Part shown: piece by piece, positions 1-6,768 of the stretch
How the letters are laid out: each line of letters opens with the position of its first letter
Numbering within the stretch: position 1 is the stretch's first letter
Origin: Syntrophorhabdales bacterium
Lineage (GTDB): Bacteria; Desulfobacterota; Syntrophorhabdia; Syntrophorhabdales; Syntrophorhabdaceae
Length of the DNA stretch: 32,414 nucleotides
NCBI GenBank assembly: GCA_018052995.1
Contig: JAGPMK010000025.1
Span: forward strand, 1 to 32,414
Direction: 5' to 3'
Position numbers and translations under genes: made by a program
The notes under the pieces: model-generated
Told to the model about the DNA's origin: nothing
Database searches by the model: none
What the model saw: only the letters and a program-made list of their open reading frames with translations

Positions 1-1706
1 CCCTCATTCACATCCACATACCTCGATGGCGAGAGGTTGAAGTCGTTCTCCGCTGCCTCAGCTGTTGTAATGACTTTAACAAACTTCTCTACATCCTCGG
101 CCTTGATAAAGGCATCGGCGATCTTGCGGATGCCCTCCTCAGGGATGTAGTTTTTAGGCCTGCCCTTCTTGAACTCCCTACTGGCGTTCACCAAAACGAT
201 CCTGCCCTGACGTGATTTTGGCTTTGCCTTGTTTAATACGATAATGATGCCGGCAGCGGTGGTGTTGTAGAAAAGGTTATCCGGTAGTAGAATCACGCCC
301 TCTATCCAGTCCCTTTCTACGAACCACTGACGGATCTTCTTTTCTCGATCCTCGCTCTTACTCCCACTGCCACGTGTAACCGCACCGGTATCGAGAACAA
401 TAGCAGCGCGTCCCTGAGGGTTGAGCGACGCAGCTGCATGCTGCAGCCATGCCCAATCTGCCTTGCCTGTGGTGATGCCGCCCTGGGATTCAAAACGGTC
501 AAAGGGGTCGTTTTCATAGACATTAGGGTCAAAGGGCTGGTTCCACATGGGATTGGCAACGACAATGTCGAATCTCTTCAGGCTGGAGTCAGAGTCCCTG
601 AATTTTGGGTTTGTCATGGAATTACCCCGAACGATCTCCCCTTCCATGTCGTGGATGACCATGTTCATCCGGGCGATGGCGTAGCTGGAACCGGTGAGCT
701 CCTGGCCGTAGAGCTTCAATGGCCGCTGCACCTTGACTTCCCGTTCCTGCAAGGCGAGTTCACATTTGATCAAGAGGCCTGCTGAGCCGCAGGCAAAATC
801 ATACACCTCCTCACCCTGCCGGGGCCGCATGATGTATGCCATCAACCATCCCACCTCTGTGGGGGTGAAGAATTCGCCTGCGCTCTGTCCCTGCCCCTCG
901 GCAAACTTGCGCAGGAGATATTCATAGGCACGGCCAAGAAAGTCCGGCTCCACATCGTAGAGTCCCAAACGATAGCGCGGGTCAGATAATGCCTCGATGA
1001 CCCCAGAGAGCGCGGCGTCGCTTATCTCTCTCTCGCCGCTTCTGGTTTCATTGTAATCCACGATGTCGATGACCCCGCTCAATGATGGATTTGCCTTTAC
1101 AATGCTGCGGACGGTCATGGTGAGCTGTTCGCCCAATGTCTTTGGCCTGCGGTCTTCTGGCCAGTCAAACCTTTCCCTGCCGCTTACAACCGGCCAGCGT
1201 GCCTCAGGGGGGATATAGAACCGCACGAGTTGATGGTCTGCTTCAATGACCTCTAATGCTGTCTCCTTATCGCCATAGGTTTCTGATAAGCGTTCTACTT
1301 CATCTTCAAAGACATCGGAGAGGCGTTTGATGAAGACGAGGGGCAGGATGTAGTCCTTAAATTTTGGGGCATCCTTTTCTCCACGGATGGAACAGGCCGC
1401 ACTCCAGAGCATCTGCTCCATGGATTTTGTGCTGAGGATATCCTCTTTGGATAGCCTTCGACGCCACCTCTTGTGATTGATGCCGGTTCCTTCTGGATTC
1501 TCAATCTCCTCTTCCTCGATGCCTGTCTCCTCCATTAATCTTAGGATAGCCTCCCTTGCCTTCCCCCGGGGGATAATCCTCTCATTCTCCCAGCGATTTA
1601 TCGTGGCAAAGGAGACACCGAGCCTTGCCGCCAGCTCCTCCTGGCTGAGGTTAAGCCTTCCCCTCAGCTCTTTCACAACCCTGCCTATATCCTTGTCCTC
1701 TAACAT
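1..1706 (-). CDS. hsdM: HTH-fused type I N6-adenine DNA methyltransferase (HsdM), partial
   Basis: The minus-strand frame is open without a stop from ATG 1706 to the window edge (568 codons, 3' end cut off). Residues about 7-60 form an XRE/Cro-type helix-turn-helix ([20 protein letters not shown]). Residues about 88-260 resemble the HsdM N-terminal helical domain, and about 275-500 the N6-adenine methylase domain: [10 protein letters not shown] (277-286), SAM motif [10 protein letters not shown] (303-312), and motif [10 protein letters not shown] (383-390), where NPPF or NPPY is usual. The last visible residues ([10 protein letters not shown]) resemble the end of HsdM methylase domains, so little may be missing. 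HsdM normally methylates adenine as part of an HsdM2S complex; hsdS and hsdR would lie beyond the edge. The HTH could allow self-regulation (inference). ATG 1706 lacks a ribosome site, whereas an in-frame TTG at 1718 has a GGGGAGAGGG stretch about 8 nt upstream. GC content looks higher than in the neighbours, suggesting transfer. Confidence 0.88.
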   Translation of the reverse strand, partial: MLEDKDIGRVVKELRGRLNLSQEELAARLGVSFATINRWENERIIPRGKAREAILRLMEETGIEEEEIENPEGTGINHKRWRRRLSKEDILSTKSMEQMLWSAACSIRGEKDAPKFKDYILPLVFIKRLSDVFEDEVERLSETYGDKETALEVIEADHQLVRFYIPPEARWPVVSGRERFDWPEDRRPKTLGEQLTMTVRSIVKANPSLSGVIDIVDYNETRSGEREISDAALSGVIEALSDPRYRLGLYDVEPDFLGRAYEYLLRKFAEGQGQSAGEFFTPTEVGWLMAYIMRPRQGEEVYDFACGSAGLLIKCELALQEREVKVQRPLKLYGQELTGSSYAIARMNMVIHDMEGEIVRGNSMTNPKFRDSDSSLKRFDIVVANPMWNQPFDPNVYENDPFDRFESQGGITTGKADWAWLQHAAASLNPQGRAAIVLDTGAVTRGSGSKSEDREKKIRQWFVERDWIEGVILLPDNLFYNTTAAGIIIVLNKAKPKSRQGRIVLVNASREFKKGRPKNYIPEEGIRKIADAFIKAEDVEKFVKVITTAEAAENDFNLSPSRYVDVNE

Positions 1707-1726
1707 ATATATTATCAATAGTTTTT

Positions 1727-1791
1727 CCCTCTCCCCTTGTGGGAGAGGGTTACTTTTATGTTCTCCCACAAGAGGGGAGGGTTACTTTTAT
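1727..1791. repeat. REP-like palindrome cluster with 15-bp direct repeats
   Basis: CCCTCTCCC (1727-1735) and GGGAGAGGG (1741-1749) form a perfect 9-bp stem around the loop CTTGT. Directly after it lies an inverted, slightly altered copy (CTCCCACAAGAGGGG, 1763-1777). The 15-bp tail GAGGGTTACTTTTAT occurs at 1745-1759 and again at 1777-1791, a period of 32 bp. Palindromes of the CCCTCTCCC/GGGAGAGGG kind are widespread intergenic repeats in bacteria. Whether this genome has many copies cannot be seen here. Confidence 0.65.
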
Positions 1792-2027
1792 ACTTCAAGC
1801 CCTATAACACAGCCTTGGAAGAAAACTATCTCAGCCAACAAAGGAGAGGGTTTTTATAATTTCCATATGTTTTAAGACACATTTTCATGAAAGCTTTGAC
1901 AATACCCGCCAGCATACCATCATCCAGTTATTTGTCATTATGCTCTAGCATTATAACATTTAAGTCAACAGATTTTTTTGTTTAAATGGAAATAGAGGAT
2001 TTTCATGAGCCTATTTAATCCCATTGA

Positions 2028-2069
2028 ACCAGGCTCTATTATTGTCTGGATTGTATCTTAAGGCCTGGT
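2028..2069 (-). repeat. Inverted repeat downstream of the DUF3786 gene, possible transcript-end hairpin
   Basis: ACCAGGC (2028-2034) pairs with GCCTGGT (2063-2069), a perfect 7-bp stem with a 28-nt loop. Allowing a one-base bulge, GAA/TTC extends it. It begins 12 nt beyond the stop of the last gene of the minus-strand operon. There is no T-run after it on the minus strand, so a classical intrinsic terminator is not supported. It could be a Rho-type or RNA-stabilising 3' hairpin (inference). Confidence 0.35.
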
Positions 2070-2080
2070 ATTCACCTATA

Positions 2081-2731
2081 TTATTCTCCAAACTCTTCTG
2101 CATATCTTAGCCTTGCTGCCTTTATAATCCTTGAGGATGCCAGCTTTGATATAACTGTGATATCCTCCAGGGGTAGATATGAGCTGATGGATGTATCAAA
2201 GAGGACCCTGACAGAGGGTGGAAACTCCTCGTCAGCCTCCCATAATATAAAGGTAATAGGGACCCTTGGTAGGGGCAAGATGGTAAAGGATGCATCACCG
2301 TAATCCTCTATCCTTCCATTGAGCATCTCCCCTGCCTCTCTAAAGGCATCCCTGTTTGTCCCAAAGGCAACTGCCAATGGCTTTATTACCCTTTTTTCAA
2401 ATACAGGTTTATAGTGCCTGCATCCAGGTATGTCCTCGTAGGGTATCAGCTCATTGCTGTTTGGTCTCCCGGAGGCAAAATTTATATAGTGGAGGATGAT
2501 AATCTTAGAGACAAGCGTTACATTTGAACCGCTTAAACCCTTGAAAGAGAAATCAGGGGTTGTAAGGAGTATTACCTCATTAAAATAGGGTATCTCTATG
2601 CTATATCCTTTGGCTGTTTTCGTATAGTTTAGCCCTGCCTTAACAAGCTGTCCCTCCTGATCTGTGGTAAGGAGTCTTTTACAGGCATCCTCAAATACCT
2701 GCTTATAGACCTTTTGTTTCTTTAGCTCCAT
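2081..2731 (-). CDS. DUF3786 family protein
   Basis: A 216-residue soluble protein without signal peptide or membrane segment. The C-terminal half has the pattern I recall for the DUF3786 family: an ILWEADEEFPPSVRVLFD stretch (about residues 163-180) followed by a YLPLEDI segment. No catalytic motif is evident and no biochemical function is established for the family, which I know mainly from anaerobes (Desulfobacterota, Clostridia, some archaea). It is the last gene of the htpX-rsmB-PASTA-rpe operon, starting 6 nt after the rpe stop, so co-transcription is likely. The neighbours (rRNA methylation, pentose phosphate, envelope) do not reveal its role. Assignment rests on recalled family pattern, not on a search. 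Confidence 0.72.
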   Translation of the reverse strand: MELKKQKVYKQVFEDACKRLLTTDQEGQLVKAGLNYTKTAKGYSIEIPYFNEVILLTTPDFSFKGLSGSNVTLVSKIIILHYINFASGRPNSNELIPYEDIPGCRHYKPVFEKRVIKPLAVAFGTNRDAFREAGEMLNGRIEDYGDASFTILPLPRVPITFILWEADEEFPPSVRVLFDTSISSYLPLEDITVISKLASSRIIKAARLRYAEEFGE

Positions 2732-2737
2732 AATATT

Positions 2738-3406
2738 TTAACCTGTCTGTCCGAGGATATCCCTTATCTCAGATACCTTTTTATGGTAATCACTGCTGTG
2801 AAAGAATTCTGTGCCCATGACCACTATATCCGCACCTGCCTCTGCTACCTTTTTTATATTCGATGCCTTTATGCCACCATCCACCTCAAGGTCTATCATC
2901 CTGCCTGTATTGTCTATCATCTCCCTTGCATCCCTTATTTTTTTATCCATGTATTGGATATACGATTGGCCACCAAAGCCAGGGTTAACAGTCATAATGA
3001 GGAGTAGATCCACGTTATCTATGATATGTTCCAGGGAACACAGGGGTGTTGATGGGTTGAGTGTTACCCCTGCCTTAATCCCGGCTGCCCTTATGACATC
3101 TGTAGTCCTGAAGATGTGGGTATCTACCTCTATGTGGACTGTTATAATATCCGCACCTGCCTTGATAAAATCATTAACAAACATTGATGGATTACTTATC
3201 ATGAGATGGCAGTCAAGGGGTTTTGTTGTAATCTTTTTGATTGCCTCCACAAACATGGGGCCTATGGTTATATTAGGGACAAAGTGTCCATCCATGACAT
3301 CTATATGGAAGATATCCGCACCTGCCTCTTCGGCTGCCCTTATCTCCCCCTCCAGTTTAAGAAAATTACATGACAGTATTGAAGGCGCTATCTTAATCTT
3401 ATTCAT
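2738..3406 (-). CDS. rpe: Ribulose-phosphate 3-epimerase
   Basis: This cytosolic TIM-barrel enzyme interconverts D-ribulose 5-phosphate and D-xylulose 5-phosphate in the pentose phosphate pathway. The 222-residue protein has the family's usual length and all metal and catalytic positions: H34 and D36 in FHIDVMDGHFVPN, H67 in DCHLMI, and D176 in DLEVDGGI. D36 and D176 are the acid/base pair in known homologues. The phosphate-loop sequence MTVNPGFGGQ (138-147) is intact. Its start overlaps the end of the PASTA gene by 8 nt, which implies translational coupling. The order rsmB-PASTA-rpe is, from memory, recurrent in deltaproteobacteria, so this is the conserved housekeeping copy. Confidence 0.96.
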   Translation of the reverse strand: MNKIKIAPSILSCNFLKLEGEIRAAEEAGADIFHIDVMDGHFVPNITIGPMFVEAIKKITTKPLDCHLMISNPSMFVNDFIKAGADIITVHIEVDTHIFRTTDVIRAAGIKAGVTLNPSTPLCSLEHIIDNVDLLLIMTVNPGFGGQSYIQYMDKKIRDAREMIDNTGRMIDLEVDGGIKASNIKKVAEAGADIVVMGTEFFHSSDYHKKVSEIRDILGQTG

Positions 3407-4121
3407 CTATCTCTCCTGCCCCTGTTTTTATTTTTAGCTCAAGACCCTCATCAGCATCAAAGACCTGTCCAGTGCCCACAGATGCTGTTATTTTATCCTT
3501 TTTTGCTATATTAATATCATTTGTATACACAATCTTATATTTTATATTTTTTCTGTCCAGTTCGCTTGTTATCTCATTCAGTTCAAGCGAGGTTACATCA
3601 GGCATCACTACATATCTTTTAGGTTTTGCCCCTACAAATATGACAATGCCTTTCCCCTCAAGCAGTCCCTCTCCCCCCTTTGGTATCTGGGCAATTACCT
3701 TCCCCTCATTATCCATGTTGGGGACATATATGATCCTCTCGATAGGGATATTTTTTTCCTTGAGCACTTCATAGGCAGTATTCACAACCTGACCTACCAG
3801 GGAAGGGACTATGAAGAGCTCAGGACCGTCAGAGACAATCACCATTACTGTCCTGCCTTTTTTTGTTTGTATATTAGCCTCTGGTTTCTGGACAGTTATG
3901 TGATTATAGGGGACATCATTTCTTTTTTCATATCTAACTATGTGAAAATTTAGACCCTTTGACTCTACCAGTGTCTTTGCCTCACGAACCTCTTTCCCTA
4001 TTACATCAGGGCACAAGACCGTCCTCTGTGATTTAAGTATGACCTTCATGGTTAGATATGTGGAAAAGATGAATATGAGAAGGGCTATAAATATATATAT
4101 GGGGATCCGGATAAACCTCAT
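3399..4121 (-). CDS. Membrane-anchored PASTA-domain protein
   Basis: 240 residues: one N-terminal membrane segment (about 5-27, IPIYIFIALLIFIFSTYL), then three PASTA repeats on the outer face (about 31-98, 99-168 and 169-236), each with the typical 'vPdv.G....A...L...g' pattern (VLCPDVIGKEVREAKTLV; IVPSLVGQVVNTAYEVL; VMPDVTSLELNEITSEL). PASTA domains bind peptidoglycan fragments or beta-lactams in Ser/Thr kinases and penicillin-binding proteins. Here neither a kinase nor a transpeptidase domain is attached, so the protein is probably an adaptor or sensor at the cell wall (inference). The start shares ATGA with the rsmB stop (4-nt overlap), and the 3' end overlaps rpe by 8 nt. Expression must therefore be tightly tied to both. 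Confidence 0.85.
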   Translation of the reverse strand: MRFIRIPIYIFIALLIFIFSTYLTMKVILKSQRTVLCPDVIGKEVREAKTLVESKGLNFHIVRYEKRNDVPYNHITVQKPEANIQTKKGRTVMVIVSDGPELFIVPSLVGQVVNTAYEVLKEKNIPIERIIYVPNMDNEGKVIAQIPKGGEGLLEGKGIVIFVGAKPKRYVVMPDVTSLELNEITSELDRKNIKYKIVYTNDINIAKKDKITASVGTGQVFDADEGLELKIKTGAGEIDE

Positions 4122-5436
4122 ATTTTTCTGAGCCTTGCTATGAAAAAACCATCTAACCCTGTTTTATGGGGCAGAGACAAAAAATATTCAATATTATTAA
4201 ACAAAACAGGCAGGGGATTTTCAACTATAAACTTATTTTCTTTGCTGAATTCATAGAGGACACCTGTTGTCTCCTCAGGCTCAAAGGAGCATACACTGTA
4301 GATAAGGCAGCCATTATCCTTTAGACAACCCCAGAGTGAGCTAAGCATGGCAAGCTGTTTTCTGCTGGCTTCCTTTATATCCTTTTCCGTTAATCTCCAT
4401 TTTATCTCAGGGTGTTTTCTTATAATGCCAATAGACGAGCATGGGGCATCAAGGAGTATCTTATCAAATGTCTTTTCTCTGAATGGATTCTGAAGGACAT
4501 CGCCGTTTATTACATACTGCCTCTTGCCCATTAATTTTAGTTTTTTTAGGTCCATATCCATGGAGAAAAGCCTTATATTTTCTGAAAGCTCCTGAAGATG
4601 CCCGGTTTTTGTCCCCATACCGCAGCATGCATCTAATATCAAGTCTCCATCCTCAGGCTTAACTGCTATGCCTACAAGCTGTGAAGACTCGTCCTGGACA
4701 TACATGAGGCCCTGCTGAAACAGGGTATCCCTTAATATAGGGGCAAGCCTGTCCACCTTTATAGCGCTGTCCAGATACCTGCCTTTTTGGGTTTTTATCC
4801 CCCTTTTTTCAAGATAATCCCCTGCATCCTCGATATTCATCCCTGTCTTGTCTATCCTCAATGTAAAATCAGGCACCCTATTTAAGATAGAGCATAACCC
4901 CTCTGTTTCATTCTCCCCAAATCTTTCAACCCATCTCCTGATGAGCCATTCAGGAAAGGAATGTATGATGGCAAGCCTCTGGATGTTAGATTTTATAGTC
5001 CTTAGGACCCTCAGGCCATAAGGACCATGGGCATCCAGTCCTCTCTTTTCATTATCTTCTATAAACTCCCTTATGTATCTTCTTAGTATGGCGTTTACAA
5101 AACCTGCTGTATACCTTCCCCCTGTCCTTTTGGCATATTCCACCGCCTCGTTAACTACATGATAGGATGCTTTTTTCATAAAGGTTATCTGATAGAGGGT
5201 AATCCATAAAAGATATCGGATATCTCTTTTTATTGTCTTGTTTGTGTACTGGGATAGAACCCAGTCGAGATATGCCCTCCATCTTATTGTGCCTGAGGTT
5301 ATCTCGTATATGATGCCGCGATAGCGATGGTCTATTGTGCTGCCTGTAAAATATCTGTTGATTACCTGATCTAAATGGCTGCCTTTTTCTACCTCATCGA
5401 TTATGCCTATTGAAAGGGTCCTCAGGGTTTTTCCAT
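4118..5436 (-). CDS. rsmB: 16S rRNA (cytosine-967-C5) methyltransferase, start disrupted
   Basis: RsmB methylates C967 of 16S rRNA. The C-terminal domain has the SAM loop LDACCGMGTKT, motif IV DAPCSS (LDAPCSSIGIIRKHPEI) and the catalytic cysteine in YSVCSFEPEE. The first ATG in this frame (5179) would give only 353 residues and remove most of the NusB-like RNA-binding domain. That domain is clearly encoded upstream in the same frame (RTLSIGIIDEVEKG, YRGIIYEITSGTIRW, RYLLWITLYQI). Between the in-frame stop at 5483-5485 and 5179 there is no ATG, GTG or TTG, only a CTG at 5425. An ATG at 5436, 2 nt after the htpX stop, is out of frame by one base; a sixth A in the A5 run at 5428-5432 would give MEKTLRTLS and about 439 residues, the family's normal size. 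The stop overlaps the PASTA gene (ATGA). Confidence 0.85.
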
Positions 5437-5438
5437 GA

Positions 5439-6293
5439 TTATCTTCTATATGCCATATCCTCCAGTCGTCTGATCCTCTCCTCTACAGGGGGATGGGTGC
5501 TGAATAGGGCAAGGACGCCCTTTGCGCTAAAGGGGTTCATTATAAACATAGGTGCTGTGGATGGATTGGCATCCTCCATGGGTCTACGGGTAATGCCTGC
5601 ATGGAGTTTTTTAAGGGCATTGGAGAGATATAAGGGGTTGCCTGAAAGCCTTGCCCCTCCCTCATCGGCAAGATATTCCCTTGACCTTGAGATGGCAAGC
5701 TGGATTAACATTGCGGCAAAGGCTGCGAATATGGAGAAGATTATGATAGTGAAGATATTGCCGCCATCATCGTCATCACCGCCTCTACCTCCACCAAATA
5801 TGGCAGCAAACCTCGCCCAGTTGGCAATCATTGTGATTGCCCCTGCAAGGGTCGCTGCTATAGTCTGGATGAGGATATCCCTGTGTTTTATATGGGATAT
5901 CTCATGGGCAAGCACACCCTCTAATTCTTCAATGCTCAATATACGTAATATCCCTGTGGTCACTGCAACTACACCGTTTTCAGGATTTCTTCCTGTGGCA
6001 AATGCATTGGGGCTGTCGTTCTCAATGATATACAGCTTTGGCATGGGTATGGATGCCTTCTGACTCAGATTATAGATAATCCTGTATAACTCCGGTGCCT
6101 CCTGCTGGGATACAGGCTGTGCCCCATACATCCTCAGCACTATCTTGTCACTGAACCAGTAACTTATAAAATTCATAAGAAAGGCAATAAAAAAGGCAAT
6201 ATAGGCTCCTGTTCTCCCACCCACCATGCCACCTATGGCAACAAAGATGATCGTGAGAACCGCCATTAAAAAAAAGGTCTTGATGTGATTCAT
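5439..6293 (-). CDS. htpX: M48 family membrane zinc metalloprotease HtpX
   Basis: HtpX degrades misfolded inner-membrane proteins. The 284-residue protein begins [14 protein letters not shown], the canonical start of the family, followed by two N-terminal membrane segments (about 7-24 and 29-47). The zinc site is HEISH (H130, E131, H134) with the third ligand E206 in [10 protein letters not shown]. Two further hydrophobic segments (about 142-162 and 180-202) flank a Gly/Asp-rich loop ([12 protein letters not shown], 167-178). An upstream in-frame TTG at 6305 would add MGVH. I prefer ATG 6293 because of family alignment, although AGGA at about 6311-6314 sits nearer the TTG. It heads the minus-strand operon behind a strong promoter, and the following rsmB ATG lies 2 nt after its stop. 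Confidence 0.94.
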   Translation of the reverse strand: MNHIKTFFLMAVLTIIFVAIGGMVGGRTGAYIAFFIAFLMNFISYWFSDKIVLRMYGAQPVSQQEAPELYRIIYNLSQKASIPMPKLYIIENDSPNAFATGRNPENGVVAVTTGILRILSIEELEGVLAHEISHIKHRDILIQTIAATLAGAITMIANWARFAAIFGGGRGGDDDDGGNIFTIIIFSIFAAFAAMLIQLAISRSREYLADEGGARLSGNPLYLSNALKKLHAGITRRPMEDANPSTAPMFIMNPFSAKGVLALFSTHPPVEERIRRLEDMAYRR

Positions 6294-6322
6294 GTGCACC
6301 CCCAATAATTCCTATGTATTAA

Positions 6323-6351
6323 AAAATATATACCCTTTTGTTCTTTGTCAA
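6323..6351 (-). promoter_or_regulatory. Sigma-70 type promoter of the htpX operon
   Basis: On the minus strand TTGACA (plus-strand 6346-6351, a perfect -35) is followed after 17 bp by TATTTT (6323-6328); a TATATT lies 2 bp nearer. Transcription would begin near 6316, giving a leader of about 22 nt before the htpX ATG. It is the best-matched promoter I found in the window. No heat-shock sigma-32 pattern was seen. Confidence 0.65.
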
Positions 6352-6382
6352 GGCAAAGGTAAGTCACCCACAGAATATGAGT

Positions 6383-6544
6383 CTAAGAAGGGTTGTCTAT
6401 CTTGGAAGGATTTAGATCGCTAACCTTTTTTCCGTCAAAAGATATTCCCTCGCCATGCGCCAGAAGATGCCCCTTATTCCCCCATGCCAATAACTGAAAA
6501 TTACCTTGAAGATGTCTCAATAAAAATATTATAATCTGACGCAA
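6383..6544 (-). pseudogene. Short unassigned ORF, possible gene remnant
   Basis: A minus-strand frame is open from a TAG upstream of 6590 to TAG at 6383-6385. From TTG 6544 it would give 53 residues, with a GGAGG 3 nt before that TTG. The C-terminal half (NKGHLLAHGEGISFDGKKV then SDLNPSKIDN) has a protein-like composition, but I recognise no family. The stretch before it is hydrophobic and less convincing. It may be the decayed end of a lost gene, a real small protein, or chance. Confidence 0.2.
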
Positions 6545-6625
6545 CCCCCTCCGTAAAGGAAAGATTACAATAAAGTATTTGGTTTTCCAGTGCTAGAAAC
6601 ACAGAAAGGCTTAAGTTGTTTCAGG

Positions 6626-6634
6626 TGTTATAAT
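6626..6634 (+). promoter_or_regulatory. Extended -10 promoter upstream of the acyl-CoA dehydrogenase
   Basis: TG (6626-6627), one base, then a perfect TATAAT (6629-6634). No good -35 lies 16-18 bp upstream, as is common for extended -10 promoters. Immediately after it TAATTGTT (6631-6638) and AACAATTA (6647-6654) form an 8-bp palindrome with an 8-nt spacer. This overlaps the -10 and the predicted start point, a natural place for a repressor to sit (inference). Confidence 0.45.
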
Positions 6635-6681
6635 TGTTTAATGTTTAACAATTAACAATTAAGATTTAGCAAGCTAAGGCA

Positions 6682-6768
6682 ATGAAGGCAATAGATGAGA
6701 TAAAAAATAGACTCACTGAATTTTATGGGGTCATTAAAAAGATATTAGAGGGCTATCATGTTTTTTGA
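6682..6768 (+). CDS. 28-codon leader ORF overlapping the acyl-CoA dehydrogenase start
   Basis: ATG 6682 opens a 28-residue reading frame (MKAIDEIKNRLTEFYGVIKK, then ILEGYHVF) that ends with TGA 6766-6768, 11 nt inside the next gene in another frame. A weak TAAGG lies 3 nt before the start. The sequence is helical and charged and looks somewhat like the first helix of small nucleotidyltransferases, which would make it a remnant. Alternatively it is a translated leader coupling to the downstream gene. Neither idea can be decided from sequence alone. Confidence 0.25.
   Translation: MKAIDEIKNRLTEFYGVIKKILEGYHVF

Larger units (their letters stand above)
1707..2080. other. Non-coding gap between hsdM and the htpX operon
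   Basis: About 370 bases with no convincing gene. It holds the REP-like palindrome cluster (1727-1791), a third partial copy of its tail near 1844-1857 (GGAGAGGGTTTTTATA), AT-rich sequence without recognisable genes, and an inverted repeat (2028-2069) just past the end of the DUF3786 gene. It lies upstream of hsdM and downstream of the minus-strand operon, so it must contain the hsdM promoter; I could not identify one with confidence. Confidence 0.6.
6294..6757. other. Divergent intergenic region between htpX and the acyl-CoA dehydrogenase gene
   Basis: About 460 bases. It holds the htpX promoter on the minus strand, a possible coding remnant on the minus strand (6383-6544), an extended -10 promoter and AT-rich palindrome on the plus strand (6626-6654), and a 28-codon plus-strand ORF that runs into the acyl-CoA dehydrogenase start. 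Nothing resembling a tRNA or a recognised riboswitch was seen. Confidence 0.6.

Noticed and set aside
438-927. Plus-strand frames of 115 and 64 codons at the left end
   Set aside because: They lie opposite the continuous HsdM frame, have no family resemblance and are shadows of it.
6294-6305. TTG 6305 as the htpX start
   Set aside because: HtpX homologues begin at the MNH... position, and the four added residues have no family counterpart. It remains possible because AGGA is nearby.
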